A DNA stretch of 26,887 nucleotides. Source: a virus. Each line of letters opens with the position of its first letter. The stretch's first letter is position 1. Below, piece after piece: positions 1 to 6,703 of this stretch. Made by a program: the position numbers and the translations under genes. The stretch lies in the IMG/VR virus record IMGVR_UViG_3300022843_001042, positions 1-26,887 of that record. The stretch is one strand, 5' to 3'. Under the pieces are notes generated by a model that saw nothing but the letters and a program-made list of their open reading frames with translations, made no database searches and was not told the origin of the DNA.

Positions 1-651
1 TCGAACACCTATTTGTACTGGTTTTGGTTCTGTAGGTAAGTCATATTTTTCAGCTAATTCTTTACCAAAGTCAATACCTGATTTGCCTACACCAAATATA
101 AGTTTATCATATTTTATTGTTTCTTTTGGAGTATTCCAATCACAATACAATTCTTGATTATCAAAATCAATTTCAGTTACTTTAGTTTCCCAAATAAATT
201 CTACACCACCTTCTACTAAGAAATCATACCAATTTTTACCTATTTCATGTAGATAATCTGTACCAACGTGCCATACAGGGAATAATCTTAACCCAAAATA
301 GGGTTTAATAAAATCAGGTTCTGTTTGGGGGTCCGAACATTGTACCTCTTCTGGTTTTGGGTGGAAGCGTTTGAAGTTAGCTATAACTTGATCAAATAAA
401 CCCATTGCTTTTTCTTCACCACAATATTTACTTAATTGACCTCCAATTGATGTGTGGTAAGTTAACTTGCCGTCTGACCAGCCACCGCAACCTAAGAAAC
501 CTGTCATTACCTCACTATACTTTCGTTTATGTGGGTTTTTACCCATATCAATAATAGTAATTTTACCTTTAAAACCTTCATCAACCAACTTGGTAGCAGC
601 AGCAACATTTGCCACGCCTGATCCGACCATTACTATCTTTTGATTTTTCAT
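1..651 (-). CDS. FAD-dependent dehydrogenase, COG2509-like (C-terminus outside window)
   Basis: I translated this directly; it reads open from ATG at 651 to the window edge, giving 217 residues. Residues 6-19 (IVMVGSGVANVAAA) are a Rossmann dinucleotide-binding loop of the GxGxxxxxxA type, followed by an acidic end of beta-2 (IIDMG, 33-37). Residues 56-63 (CGGWSDGKL region) match the GGxxSDGKL signature of the uncharacterised FAD-dependent dehydrogenases of COG2509. Residues 188-217 (VGKSG, then KPVQIGVR) match the later VGRSG and DIGVR blocks of the same family. Family members are about 450-550 residues, so roughly half is missing because of the window edge, not because of damage. Substrate unknown. 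It lies directly after a homing endonuclease gene and a broken copy of its own 5' end, so it is probably the surviving copy of a gene once coupled to the 83-residue gene at 1472-1723. Family assignment is fairly sure; biological role in a phage is not. Confidence 0.8.
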   Translation of the reverse strand, partial: MKNQKIVMVGSGVANVAAATKLVDEGFKGKITIIDMGKNPHKRKYSEVMTGFLGCGGWSDGKLTYHTSIGGQLSKYCGEEKAMGLFDQVIANFKRFHPKPEEVQCSDPQTEPDFIKPYFGLRLFPVWHVGTDYLHEIGKNWYDFLVEGGVEFIWETKVTEIDFDNQELYCDWNTPKETIKYDKLIFGVGKSGIDFGKELAEKYDLPTEPKPVQIGVR

Positions 652-674
652 ATTTATTTTTATTTAATTTTTAT

Positions 675-1304
675 TTAATTTTTATATTCCCACTTATAAC
701 CTAAAGCGGTTTTTTGTCTCCCCAATATACAATCTTTTATCTGGGAAGACAAATTACTCGTTTTTCCTGTTTGTTCTTTTAACCATAAAGCCGCTTGACC
801 CTTACTTTCCCATTCTTTAATAAAATTTCCTTTTAAATCCTTTTGTAATAAGGGTTTGGCTTGTTTTAGTTTTGCTTTTTTTATGTTTTCTATATGTTGT
901 TCTGTGAAGGGTTTAGGTATCCCTTTTTGAGATTTAGACATTTTACTCTTAACTTCGGGGGTATAGTATTGAGAGTGGTTTATTAAAGATTGACTTATAT
1001 TTTTACCGCGTGTGGGGTGGTTTGAAATAGCGTCTCTACGCTTTTTAGTATCCCACTTAGAATCCCATTGGGTAGGACCACCACCACCTTTATTTTTATT
1101 TTCCAAATCAAAACCCCAAGAAATAAACTGTTCTATCCAATAACATTCCCAAAATTTCCAGTGTTCATCTGCGGATTCTTCTAGTATTAATTGTGTAATG
1201 TCCTTTCCAAATTTATGTTTATGATGGTTTAATCTTTTTTTGGGATTTATAGACTTTCCCACATAAAATGGTATATTATTTTTCTCTAAAAGATAAATTT
1301 TCAT
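675..1304 (-). CDS. GIY-YIG homing endonuclease with NUMOD1-like C-terminus
   Basis: The protein of 209 residues begins MKIYLLEKNNIPFYVGKS: IY and YVG form the GIY-YIG core, followed by INPKKRLNHH with the expected arginine helix. The central region (KPFTEQHIENIKKAK) resembles the NUMOD3-type DNA-binding repeats of such enzymes. The C-terminus (LLQKDLKGNFIKEW ... ALGYKWEYKN) is a NUMOD1-type DNA-binding module ending in the usual GYxWxY. Such enzymes cut an intron-less or gene-less allele and copy themselves in by repair. In-frame ATG codons exist at 1340 and 1325, but they lie in sequence that seems to derive from the interrupted FAD gene, and the domain starts at 1304, so I prefer 1304. It sits between the broken and the intact FAD gene copies, which suggests that its insertion made the duplication. 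Nuclease class is secure; activity is inferred. Confidence 0.85.
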   Translation of the reverse strand: MKIYLLEKNNIPFYVGKSINPKKRLNHHKHKFGKDITQLILEESADEHWKFWECYWIEQFISWGFDLENKNKGGGGPTQWDSKWDTKKRRDAISNHPTRGKNISQSLINHSQYYTPEVKSKMSKSQKGIPKPFTEQHIENIKKAKLKQAKPLLQKDLKGNFIKEWESKGQAALWLKEQTGKTSNLSSQIKDCILGRQKTALGYKWEYKN

Positions 1305-1355
1305 AGGTTTAATTTTATTATACATATGTAAAAGTCCCATCAGACCAACCCCACA

Positions 1356-1475
1356 CTAAATGGAATTACCCATATCAATAATAGTAATTTTACCTTTAAA
1401 ACCACTATCAATTAGCTTAGTAGCAGCGTTTACATTTGCTACACCTGCTCCAACCATTACTACATTTTTATTCAT
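1356..1475 (-). pseudogene. Truncated 5' copy of the FAD-dependent dehydrogenase gene
   Basis: ATG at 1475 opens a 39-residue frame (MNKNVVMVGAGVANVNAATKL then IDSGFKGKITIIDMG) that is clearly homologous to residues 1-37 of the protein at 1-651, including the Rossmann GxGxxxxxxA loop. It then ends NSI-stop at 1356. A stretch of 36 bases from about 1368 is identical to the corresponding part of the intact gene near 541-577. Just downstream, in another frame, the DNA around 1325-1350 encodes GWSDG, the next signature of the FAD family, so a deletion or frameshift seems to have removed the intervening 20 or so codons. The ATG overlaps the stop of the 83-residue gene (ATGA), the typical spacing of a once-coupled gene pair. 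It could be expressed as a 39-residue peptide, but I see no reason to expect a function. Confidence 0.8.
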
Positions 1476-1723
1476 ATTGTATCCTTATTTAAAAAATCTC
1501 TTAATATTACTGCTTTTTCATAATATTCATTATCTATAGCAAATTCTAGCATATCTCTTACCATGTTATCTAACATACGAGTATCGTTTGGGAGTTCTGC
1601 TGAAAGTTTAACTATAAGTGGTATTTTAAATCCACGTTGTTCCATTTCAAATATACTCTTTAAAGTAAGATTACTATTTTCATATTCTTTTCTCTGATCT
1701 TTAGTTAGTATTTTTTGATTCAT
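1472..1723 (-). CDS. Small protein of 83 residues with UVR-like C-terminal helix pair
   Basis: I do not recognise this as a named phage gene. The protein is charged and predicted mostly helical. Its last 20 residues (NEYYEKAVILRDFLNK) resemble the UVR motif of UvrB/UvrC and Clp adaptors, which has the form of E-x-A-x-x-LRD-x-I/L, so a protein-contact role is possible. It is the first gene after a predicted terminator-promoter junction, with the -7 box centred about 35 bases upstream of its ATG. Its stop codon overlaps the ATG of the broken FAD gene copy, which suggests that the pair was once translationally coupled. The UVR resemblance is short and should be treated as a hint only. Confidence 0.65.
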   Translation of the reverse strand: MNQKILTKDQRKEYENSNLTLKSIFEMEQRGFKIPLIVKLSAELPNDTRMLDNMVRDMLEFAIDNEYYEKAVILRDFLNKDTI

Positions 1724-1756
1724 ATCATTATTCCGTTATATTTTTATCTATATGTT

Positions 1757-1786
1757 AATATACGAAAAAAAAGTGTGGCATCCAAA
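1757..1786 (-). promoter_or_regulatory. Predicted Bacteroidetes-type promoter
   Basis: Read on the minus strand: TTTG (1786-1783), exactly 20 bases, then TATATTAA (from 1762). The same TTTG-N20-TATATT arrangement is found at 18981-19010, 19390-19419 and 24042-24071. Here the -33 element lies in the loop of the terminator hairpin that ends the upstream operon, so transcription seems to stop and restart in the same 35 bases. It would drive the 83-residue gene starting at 1723. Confidence 0.55.
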
Positions 1787-1796
1787 AGATGCCACA
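1764..1796 (-). terminator. Rho-independent terminator
   Basis: Perfect 9-bp stem TGTGGCATC / GATGCCACA (1774-1782 with 1788-1796), 5-base loop. On the minus strand the stem is followed by C and then eight T residues (1772-1765). It ends the transcript of the operon whose last gene is 1876-2241. It is the clearest intrinsic terminator in the window. Confidence 0.85.
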
Positions 1797-1875
1797 GATA
1801 TCGTATTTATTTTTAAATCGAATAGGCTATGAATCTATTCTGTAAGTTTTTAGTTTTTATTACTTATAAAGAGTT

Positions 1876-2241
1876 TTATAATATAAAAAGTTGAATATTA
1901 ATTTTATATTGATCTAATTCCTCATAGAACCATTCTTCAAAATCTTCCCATACTCCTCTTTCTTCTTCGTCTTCCCATTCATCTTCAAACAACTCCTTAC
2001 ATGTTTCTAATAATTCTGGTCCTGTTCCTTTGTATAAGTAGGGTTCATTATTATCAATAAAAATCATTAATTGTAATTTACTAGATTCAAAATCTGAGAT
2101 TATTGGTGATATTTGGGTACCACTTTTATTTTCTTCTACTTGTCCAAAATCCCCAGCATCCATACGATCTTCTAAATCATCATCAGGTTGTGCTGTTTCT
2201 CCTTCTACCAAGTATTTTCTAAATGTATTTAATTCTTTCAT
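1876..2241 (-). CDS. Acidic phage protein with capsid-targeting-like N-terminus
   Basis: This protein of 121 residues is unrecognised. Residues 1-13 (MKELNTFRKYLVE) form a short basic-amphipathic helix ending in L-V-E, then G. The first 13 codons and the leader are nearly identical in DNA to those of the next gene upstream (2255-2668), although the remainders of the two proteins are unrelated. The body is strongly acidic, with runs such as EDEWEDEEERGVWEDFEEWF. In T4 a similar N-terminal sequence ending in (L/I)-x-E directs internal proteins into the prohead and is removed by gp21, so this may be a packaged internal protein; that is inference. It is the last gene of its operon, before the terminator at 1764-1796. 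Confidence 0.7.
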   Translation of the reverse strand: MKELNTFRKYLVEGETAQPDDDLEDRMDAGDFGQVEENKSGTQISPIISDFESSKLQLMIFIDNNEPYLYKGTGPELLETCKELFEDEWEDEEERGVWEDFEEWFYEELDQYKINIQLFIL

Positions 2242-2262
2242 ATCTTTATTTTATTTATTTTA
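2213..2262 (-). repeat. Duplicated leader plus N-terminal tag, copy 1
   Basis: Fifty bases that match 2640-2689 at 47 positions. On the minus strand they hold an A/T-only leader (AAATAAATAAAATAAAGAT) directly before ATG and the first codons MKELNTFRKYL. The leader has no Shine-Dalgarno sequence, as is usual in Bacteroidetes. The pair looks like a movable expression-and-targeting module. Confidence 0.8.
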
Positions 2263-2668
2263 TTTGGGATAATTTGATCTTTATTTTTTCTCCATTTGAA
2301 GATACACTATATAGGTCATAATTGAAATCTCTTAATTCAAAGTAGGGATATATAGCCCCATCATATGGTTCTTCTAATTTAATATCATATTTACCTATTT
2401 TGAATTTCTCTCCGTCTCTTTTGATATCGTGAGTATTTTTTATTTTTTTAGACGCTTTACCTCCAGCATATACCTTATCCCCGGATTTAATTGAAAATTC
2501 ATCTTTATCTTGAAAGGTTTTAGACCCGTATTTTTTCAAAATACTATATATTCTATCAACACCTTGTTTTTTTATATCGTTAAATTTGATATAGTAATGA
2601 TCTGCTGTTTTTTCTTCTTTTGATATATCTTCTGCTAAATATTTTCTAAATGCTGTTAATTCTTTCAT
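2255..2668 (-). CDS. Phage protein with capsid-targeting-like N-terminus
   Basis: This protein of 137 residues begins MKELTAFRKYLAE|D, the same tag as its neighbour at 1876-2241 and closely similar to [10 protein letters not shown] in the gene at 6704-7153. After the tag comes a lysine-rich body (pI clearly basic) rich in beta-strand-forming residues, for example GDKVYAGGKASKKIK and DGEKFKIGKYDIKLEEPY. I find no catalytic motif. A DNA-binding internal protein would fit the basic charge, but nothing shows it directly. Its gene follows the small cysteine-rich peptide gene by 19 bases and shares its transcript. Confidence 0.7.
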   Translation of the reverse strand: MKELTAFRKYLAEDISKEEKTADHYYIKFNDIKKQGVDRIYSILKKYGSKTFQDKDEFSIKSGDKVYAGGKASKKIKNTHDIKRDGEKFKIGKYDIKLEEPYDGAIYPYFELRDFNYDLYSVSSNGEKIKIKLSQIK

Positions 2669-2689
2669 ATCTTTATTTTATTTATTTTA
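2640..2689 (-). repeat. Duplicated leader plus N-terminal tag, copy 2
   Basis: Partner of 2213-2262, with 47 of 50 bases identical; the three differences lie in codons 4-6. The identity ends soon after the L-A-E tag, so only the leader and tag were duplicated. The leader also overlaps the stop codon of the cysteine-rich peptide. Confidence 0.8.
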
Positions 2690-2752
2690 ACAATTACAAC
2701 AAGAACAGTCACAAGACGTCCCACAGTTACATACTTTGTAGTTACATTTCAT
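2687..2752 (-). CDS. Cysteine-rich micropeptide, 21 residues, metallothionein-like
   Basis: ATG at 2752 to TAA at 2687 encodes MKCNYKVCNCGTSCDC followed by SCCNC. Eight of 21 residues are cysteine, arranged C-x4-C-x-C-x3-C-x-C-x-CC-x-C. Such dense CxC and CC spacing is typical of metallothioneins and other metal-cluster peptides, and no signal peptide is present, so a reduced, metal-binding cytoplasmic or virion peptide is more likely than a disulfide-rich secreted one. The gene fills the gap between two clear genes in the same orientation, with an A/T-rich leader like theirs. The gene 3133-3753 starts with a related MCKCGCNTCK. It is too short for statistical support; the cysteine content is the argument. 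Confidence 0.5.
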   Translation of the reverse strand: MKCNYKVCNCGTSCDCSCCNC

Positions 2753-2758
2753 ATTAAT

Positions 2759-2779
2759 TTATTTTTTTAGTTCTTTCAT
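2759..2779 (-). other. Vestigial start MKELKK-stop
   Basis: ATG AAA GAA CTA, two lysine codons, TAA. It has the same first four residues as the two tagged genes downstream (MKEL) and sits 12 bases after the stop of 2792-3121. It may be a relic of the duplicated tag module or a short leader peptide whose translation reaches the start of the cysteine-rich peptide. Confidence 0.3.
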
Positions 2780-2791
2780 ATTGTTATTCTA

Positions 2792-3121
2792 TTACCAAGC
2801 TTTACAAGACCAATATCTTGCCATTGTTTTAGGTCCTGGTGAGTCACAGTTAAATCGGGATCTAAATGCTTTTCTACGTTTAGGGTTTGATTTTCTAATG
2901 CTCATAGTTGGACGTTTTGCAGACGAACCACCATGTCCAAAATTTACTTTTTTTACTTTAATAGAACCATCAGCATTTTTCTTACCTGAGTTGACATATA
3001 CTTTAAATTTTTTACTATCACCACGTGAGGGTTTATTTAATGTAACAGTTTTACCTTGGTACTTTGCTTCCGTAATATTTTCATCAATGATTTCCATTTC
3101 TAATAATTCATTAATTTCCAT
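2792..3121 (-). CDS. Conserved phage protein with C-terminal RYWSCKAW motif
   Basis: This protein of 109 residues is in two parts. The N-terminus (MEINELLEMEIIDENITEAKY) holds an I-T-E|A site like the T4 prohead-protease site. The C-terminal half is very basic: VKKVNFGHGGSSAKRP, then NPKRRKAFRSRFNC, then SPGPKTMARYWSCKAW. A C-terminal block with RRKxFRxRxNC ... PGPKTxARYWSCKxW is, from memory, widespread in T4-like marine and freshwater phages, usually in uncharacterised virion-type proteins. The conserved Cys pair (about residues 92 and 106) and the basic patch could bind metal or DNA. It follows the gene at 3133-3753 by 11 bases. Function unknown; reality of the gene is near certain. Confidence 0.85.
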   Translation of the reverse strand: MEINELLEMEIIDENITEAKYQGKTVTLNKPSRGDSKKFKVYVNSGKKNADGSIKVKKVNFGHGGSSAKRPTMSIRKSNPKRRKAFRSRFNCDSPGPKTMARYWSCKAW

Positions 3122-3132
3122 ATCTACTTCAT

Positions 3133-3753
3133 CTACTTCAGTGGTTTTTTTTTTAAGGATTCTGTGGGTTCTTCGAAATTAGATTCTTTCATAGGTACAC
3201 AATTATCAACGGTTTTACCACCTTTCTTTTTTGTGCCTGCTAATTTATACCCTTTCCAACATGCTTTTCCATCTATTCCCTTAAGTTTTTCATCTATTTT
3301 ACCTTTTGCTTTAGCTTTTCTAACTAAAGAATTCCAATTAGATAAATCATATTCGTCCCAAGGTTCAACTTCCATTTTATTAAATGTCTTTTCTTGACCT
3401 TTTACAGGTTTAGAATTTAGATAATGTATCTCATTTTGGGTTAATGAAAAAAATTTATTTACTTGATCTTGAGTCGGTAATTCATATTTTTCATCCATTT
3501 CACCTTCATTTAGATACGTTTTTATTAACTTTATATCACCTTCACTTAAATCTAATATATTACGAGAATACATTTTTTTAGCTTCTTTAATTAGAAGTGC
3601 TTTGGATTTTAAGTCAAGTTGTGATTCATATAATGGTATATTCTCATCAATATGAAATTGTAAGTTTTTAGATAACAGGGATTTTAATTTACTTTTAGTA
3701 AGTAAAGGTCCTGTTATTTTTGTTTTGCAAGTATTACATCCGCATTTACACAT
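3133..3753 (-). CDS. Conserved phage protein with N-terminal Cys cluster and CWKGY/NCVPM C-terminus
   Basis: This protein of 206 residues begins MCKCGCNTCK, four cysteines in nine residues that may bind zinc or another metal. The middle is a charged helical region with IKLIKTYLNEG. The C-terminal 50 residues hold KIDEKLKGIDGKACWKGY, GTKKKGGKTVDNCVPM, a cassette I recall from many T4-like phage virion-type proteins (xCWKGYxxxGxKxKxGKxVxNCVP), where it appears as a detachable tail on different bodies. No enzymatic motif is visible. It lies four bases from the nuclease gene at 3758-4858 and is surely co-transcribed with it. Confidence 0.8.
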   Translation of the reverse strand: MCKCGCNTCKTKITGPLLTKSKLKSLLSKNLQFHIDENIPLYESQLDLKSKALLIKEAKKMYSRNILDLSEGDIKLIKTYLNEGEMDEKYELPTQDQVNKFFSLTQNEIHYLNSKPVKGQEKTFNKMEVEPWDEYDLSNWNSLVRKAKAKGKIDEKLKGIDGKACWKGYKLAGTKKKGGKTVDNCVPMKESNFEEPTESLKKKPLK

Positions 3754-3757
3754 ATCT

Positions 3758-4858
3758 TTATATTTTTATTCTAGGTACTAAATCTGAGGGTCTTTGAACT
3801 GTTAGTTCAGTGCCTATAGCATTAATAAAGCTATTACCTTCATAATATTTAAAATTTCCTTTATTATCTGATATCATAAAACCATCAAACTGATGTTCTT
3901 CAAAGTAATCTTTAGCTAAATTCTTAGCTAAGTCTACAATAAACTTATCGGATTCGAATTCCTTCCCCGTAAAGTAAGAACTTATATCCATTGATAATTT
4001 ATTTTTATACCAGAAATTGATTTTATCTGATATTTTTTCGATTATTACCTTATTATCTATACCGAAGTTTAATGCCGATTGGTAAAGAGTATTAACCTTA
4101 AAAGGCCAAGTAGTACCCTTGGGAGTTATTAAATTTTTAATTTCTTCTTTTTGGTCTTTATCCAGATCTAAAGTATCAACTAATTTTATTAGGTTCTGTA
4201 TATACTCAGCTGATTTTCCTCTTACAACATATGAAGGTACTACTAATGCCCCCGAAGCTCCAGTTCTAGATTTTAATTCAACTTCTTTACCATCTATATT
4301 TAAATCCCCTTTATCCTTAGCTTTTGACACATTATTAAAAAATACGGATAAAAAGGCTTCACCTGGTCCTAAAGAAACGGTCCCTTGAATAGAATCCTTC
4401 ATATCACCATATAAAGATATTAATTCGGAGTTACTAAAACCCTGTATTTGATCAAAATAATTTGGGTTGGTTATGTCAAATTTAGGTGGGTTTTCTGCTA
4501 TTTTAGAAAATTCCCCAGTTTTACCCATATCTGATAAAAGTGATTGAAAAAATAATATATCTTTATTACTTAAATTTTTAGATGATAAGTGATCCTTCAT
4601 TGAATTACCAAACCCAACATTTTTGGTATACTTAGTAATCTGTTTTAATTCATTAGCGTTAGATATATTCTTTATAAAGCTAACTAGGTTTGCTCTTAAC
4701 TCTTCAATATCTTCTTCTACTTCTTCTTCTTTAATCTTATATTTATATCCTTCTACTATATCAAATAAGAATTTTTTATCTGAAGGATCGTTCATATCCG
4801 GGTAACCTTTAGGAAATCTCCAACTATTTTCTTTTAATATTTTATCAAATACATCCAT
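3758..4858 (-). CDS. Predicted PD-(D/E)XK-type nuclease with tag-like N-terminus
   Basis: This protein has 366 residues. A nuclease core can be placed at 163-200: GPGEAFLSVFF supplies the helix-1 glutamate (E167), then GDLNIDGKEVELKSRTG gives D185 and E194-x-K196, the D-x(n)-(E/D)-x-K signature of restriction-endonuclease-fold enzymes, with a basic/Gly segment (SRTGASGA) after it. The region before it (40-160) is helical and acidic. The C-terminal third has no motif I know. Residues 1-11 (MDVFDKILKE|N) end in L-x-E like the tags of the neighbours, so it may enter the capsid. It precedes 3133-3753 by four bases and follows 4860-5309 by one. An endonuclease that acts on host or rival DNA on infection, or one in genome processing, are both open. 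The fold call is by motif only. Confidence 0.6.
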   Translation of the reverse strand: MDVFDKILKENSWRFPKGYPDMNDPSDKKFLFDIVEGYKYKIKEEEVEEDIEELRANLVSFIKNISNANELKQITKYTKNVGFGNSMKDHLSSKNLSNKDILFFQSLLSDMGKTGEFSKIAENPPKFDITNPNYFDQIQGFSNSELISLYGDMKDSIQGTVSLGPGEAFLSVFFNNVSKAKDKGDLNIDGKEVELKSRTGASGALVVPSYVVRGKSAEYIQNLIKLVDTLDLDKDQKEEIKNLITPKGTTWPFKVNTLYQSALNFGIDNKVIIEKISDKINFWYKNKLSMDISSYFTGKEFESDKFIVDLAKNLAKDYFEEHQFDGFMISDNKGNFKYYEGNSFINAIGTELTVQRPSDLVPRIKI

Positions 4859-4859
4859 A

Positions 4860-5309
4860 TTATTGTTCTATGTCGATGTCAACATCAACTTCTTCTTCAT
4901 CAGTTAAGTCGTCGGTTTCTTCTACCTCTGTTACTTCGGCTCCACTTTTTGGACCGTATTGCAATATACGACTAATAGCTTGAGAGGCATATTCTTCTTC
5001 ATCTAAATTTAGTAAATAATATTTTTTGCCTGCTACTGTTGCTACCCAACTACGAGTACCATATGTTAATAAAAAGGATTCACCATTTAAAAGAACAATT
5101 CTAAAGGTTGATGGTTTAGGTGAAACCCAATCAATTCTTTCTAAGAACGAATCAAACTCATGAGTCATTAAATTAACTATAATATCCTTTAATTCAGGAA
5201 ATTTAGTTAATTCATCATAAGCTTGTGAAGCATCATCAGCCTTTGATTTTTCACCTATTACTGTAAAAGCTAAGGCTCGTATTTTTTCTTTTAGTTCGGA
5301 TTTAGTCAT
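4860..5309 (-). CDS. Hypothetical phage protein with acidic tail
   Basis: This protein of 149 residues is not recognised. Residues 1-60 are helical (KSELKEKIRALAFTVIGEKS), residues 65-110 are beta-rich (TFRIVLLNGESFLLTYGTRS, then VATVAGKKYYLLNL), and the last 25 residues are almost all acidic (EEVDVDIDIEQ at the end). A small alpha/beta domain with a disordered acidic tail is typical of phage scaffold- or core-associated proteins, but this is not evidence for one. Codon use and spacing match the neighbours, and the next start is one base away from its stop. Confidence 0.65.
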   Translation of the reverse strand: MTKSELKEKIRALAFTVIGEKSKADDASQAYDELTKFPELKDIIVNLMTHEFDSFLERIDWVSPKPSTFRIVLLNGESFLLTYGTRSWVATVAGKKYYLLNLDEEEYASQAISRILQYGPKSGAEVTEVEETDDLTDEEEVDVDIDIEQ

Positions 5310-5330
5310 TATTTTCGTTTAAATTATATT

Positions 5331-6695
5331 TTAAACTTTATCTTTAGATTCAGTAAATTCTTCTTCGTCTACCAAATGGGACATCCATGATGAATCTATT
5401 TTATACCCATCCAACCAGTCTTTTAGTTCAGCAGGGGAATCTCTCTTGATAGTAGTAATAGCATTTTGATCATATATACTAGCACCCTTCTTCATTATAT
5501 CCATTTCCCATTTATTCCCACTTTTTTGAATATCGTATTGCTTACCAGTATTACTATCTTTATAAGATGATGAGTTATCTTTGGTAGTTTCAGATATTGC
5601 TTTTTTAATTTCACCACCTTTATTATATATGTTTGTAGCTTTAGTATCGCCTGTTCCTTTATTGTAGGATACACTATATTGAGGTCTATCCATTATGTCT
5701 GTTCCGGATTTTGTGATAACACCTGGGTGGCCTAGGTATGTTACCTTGTCTCCTACTTTAAATTCTAACCCTGAAGCTTCTTCTAGGTCTTCTTTTACTA
5801 TTTCACCAATGACATCAATAACTTCATCTGTATCATACCCATTTGAATCTGCCCAATCTTGGAACCTATCGAAGTCTCTTTTTGGTAAAACATAATAAGT
5901 ATCCCCACCGTCTTTTTTATAACCTAAGTTTCTAGAAAGACTTTCATCAGATAAGAATTTATCATCTAAATCTCCATCGTCTAATGTGAACGTAATGGTA
6001 TTAATGTCTTTATATAATGTTGAGTTACCTTCATTTAACCCATCATAGTTTTGTTTTCTTAATACTTGCGTAACAGCGTAGACAGCATCCTGTAATGAAT
6101 AATCGTATCTATCTGCTAATTTTCTTATAAATCCATTTACTAGTCTATCTAATTCGGGGTTTACATTTTCTTTTATATTATGTTCTGACTCCATAAGCTT
6201 ATCTATTATAGATACTCTTTCATTCAAGTCTAACATTGCATCCATTTTGCCTACATTTTCCTGACCATCTAAATAGTCATACGCACCCTGTATATAGTCT
6301 TTAGCTTTAATTATCTTAGATTGCCACCAATTTGGAAAATCCACTTCCATATTACCCTCGTACTTATCTAAAGTCTTATATAACATTATTGATAACTTAA
6401 TAGTTCTATATAATTCAGCCTTTAGCATTCCAGGTTCATTATCCTGATGACCAACATCTAAATCTTCACTCATGGAATCTTTTCGGGTTAATGAGGCTTG
6501 AATTAATTCTTTTATTCTATCTTTGTTCATATTTTCAACTTTTGTTTTGGCTTTTTTGGTTGCTATACCATACATGACTTTTTCAGCATCTTTACCATAC
6601 TTTTTAACTAAATTACGCTTATTGGATAGCAAACCTTTAAGTATTACTTCACGTGAATCTCGTTCTCTTTCGGTGAGTTTACGTTCGTTAACCAT
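5331..6695 (-). CDS. Multi-domain conserved phage structural-type protein
   Basis: This protein of 454 residues is made of recurring phage modules. Residues 10-50 contain [20 protein letters not shown], a block I recall from many T4-like phage proteins of the head gene region. Residues 85-150 contain [15 protein letters not shown], then [18 protein letters not shown], another widely shared block. Residues 183-220 ([20 protein letters not shown]) are a further helix pair. Residues 315-345 ([20 protein letters not shown]) look like an SH3/KOW-type barrel. The C-terminus ends [11 protein letters not shown]. Residues 1-9 ([10 protein letters not shown]) carry a weaker L-x-E tag. It is most likely a virion or prohead-core component; the domains fix no enzymatic role. 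Confidence 0.75.
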   Translation of the reverse strand: MVNERKLTERERDSREVILKGLLSNKRNLVKKYGKDAEKVMYGIATKKAKTKVENMNKDRIKELIQASLTRKDSMSEDLDVGHQDNEPGMLKAELYRTIKLSIMLYKTLDKYEGNMEVDFPNWWQSKIIKAKDYIQGAYDYLDGQENVGKMDAMLDLNERVSIIDKLMESEHNIKENVNPELDRLVNGFIRKLADRYDYSLQDAVYAVTQVLRKQNYDGLNEGNSTLYKDINTITFTLDDGDLDDKFLSDESLSRNLGYKKDGGDTYYVLPKRDFDRFQDWADSNGYDTDEVIDVIGEIVKEDLEEASGLEFKVGDKVTYLGHPGVITKSGTDIMDRPQYSVSYNKGTGDTKATNIYNKGGEIKKAISETTKDNSSSYKDSNTGKQYDIQKSGNKWEMDIMKKGASIYDQNAITTIKRDSPAELKDWLDGYKIDSSWMSHLVDEEEFTESKDKV

Positions 6696-6703
6696 AGTTA
6701 TCG

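Noticed and set aside
2781-3182. Long plus-strand frame opposite 2792-3121 and 3133-3753
   Set aside because: Composition is that of an antisense shadow; the minus-strand genes have conserved phage motifs.
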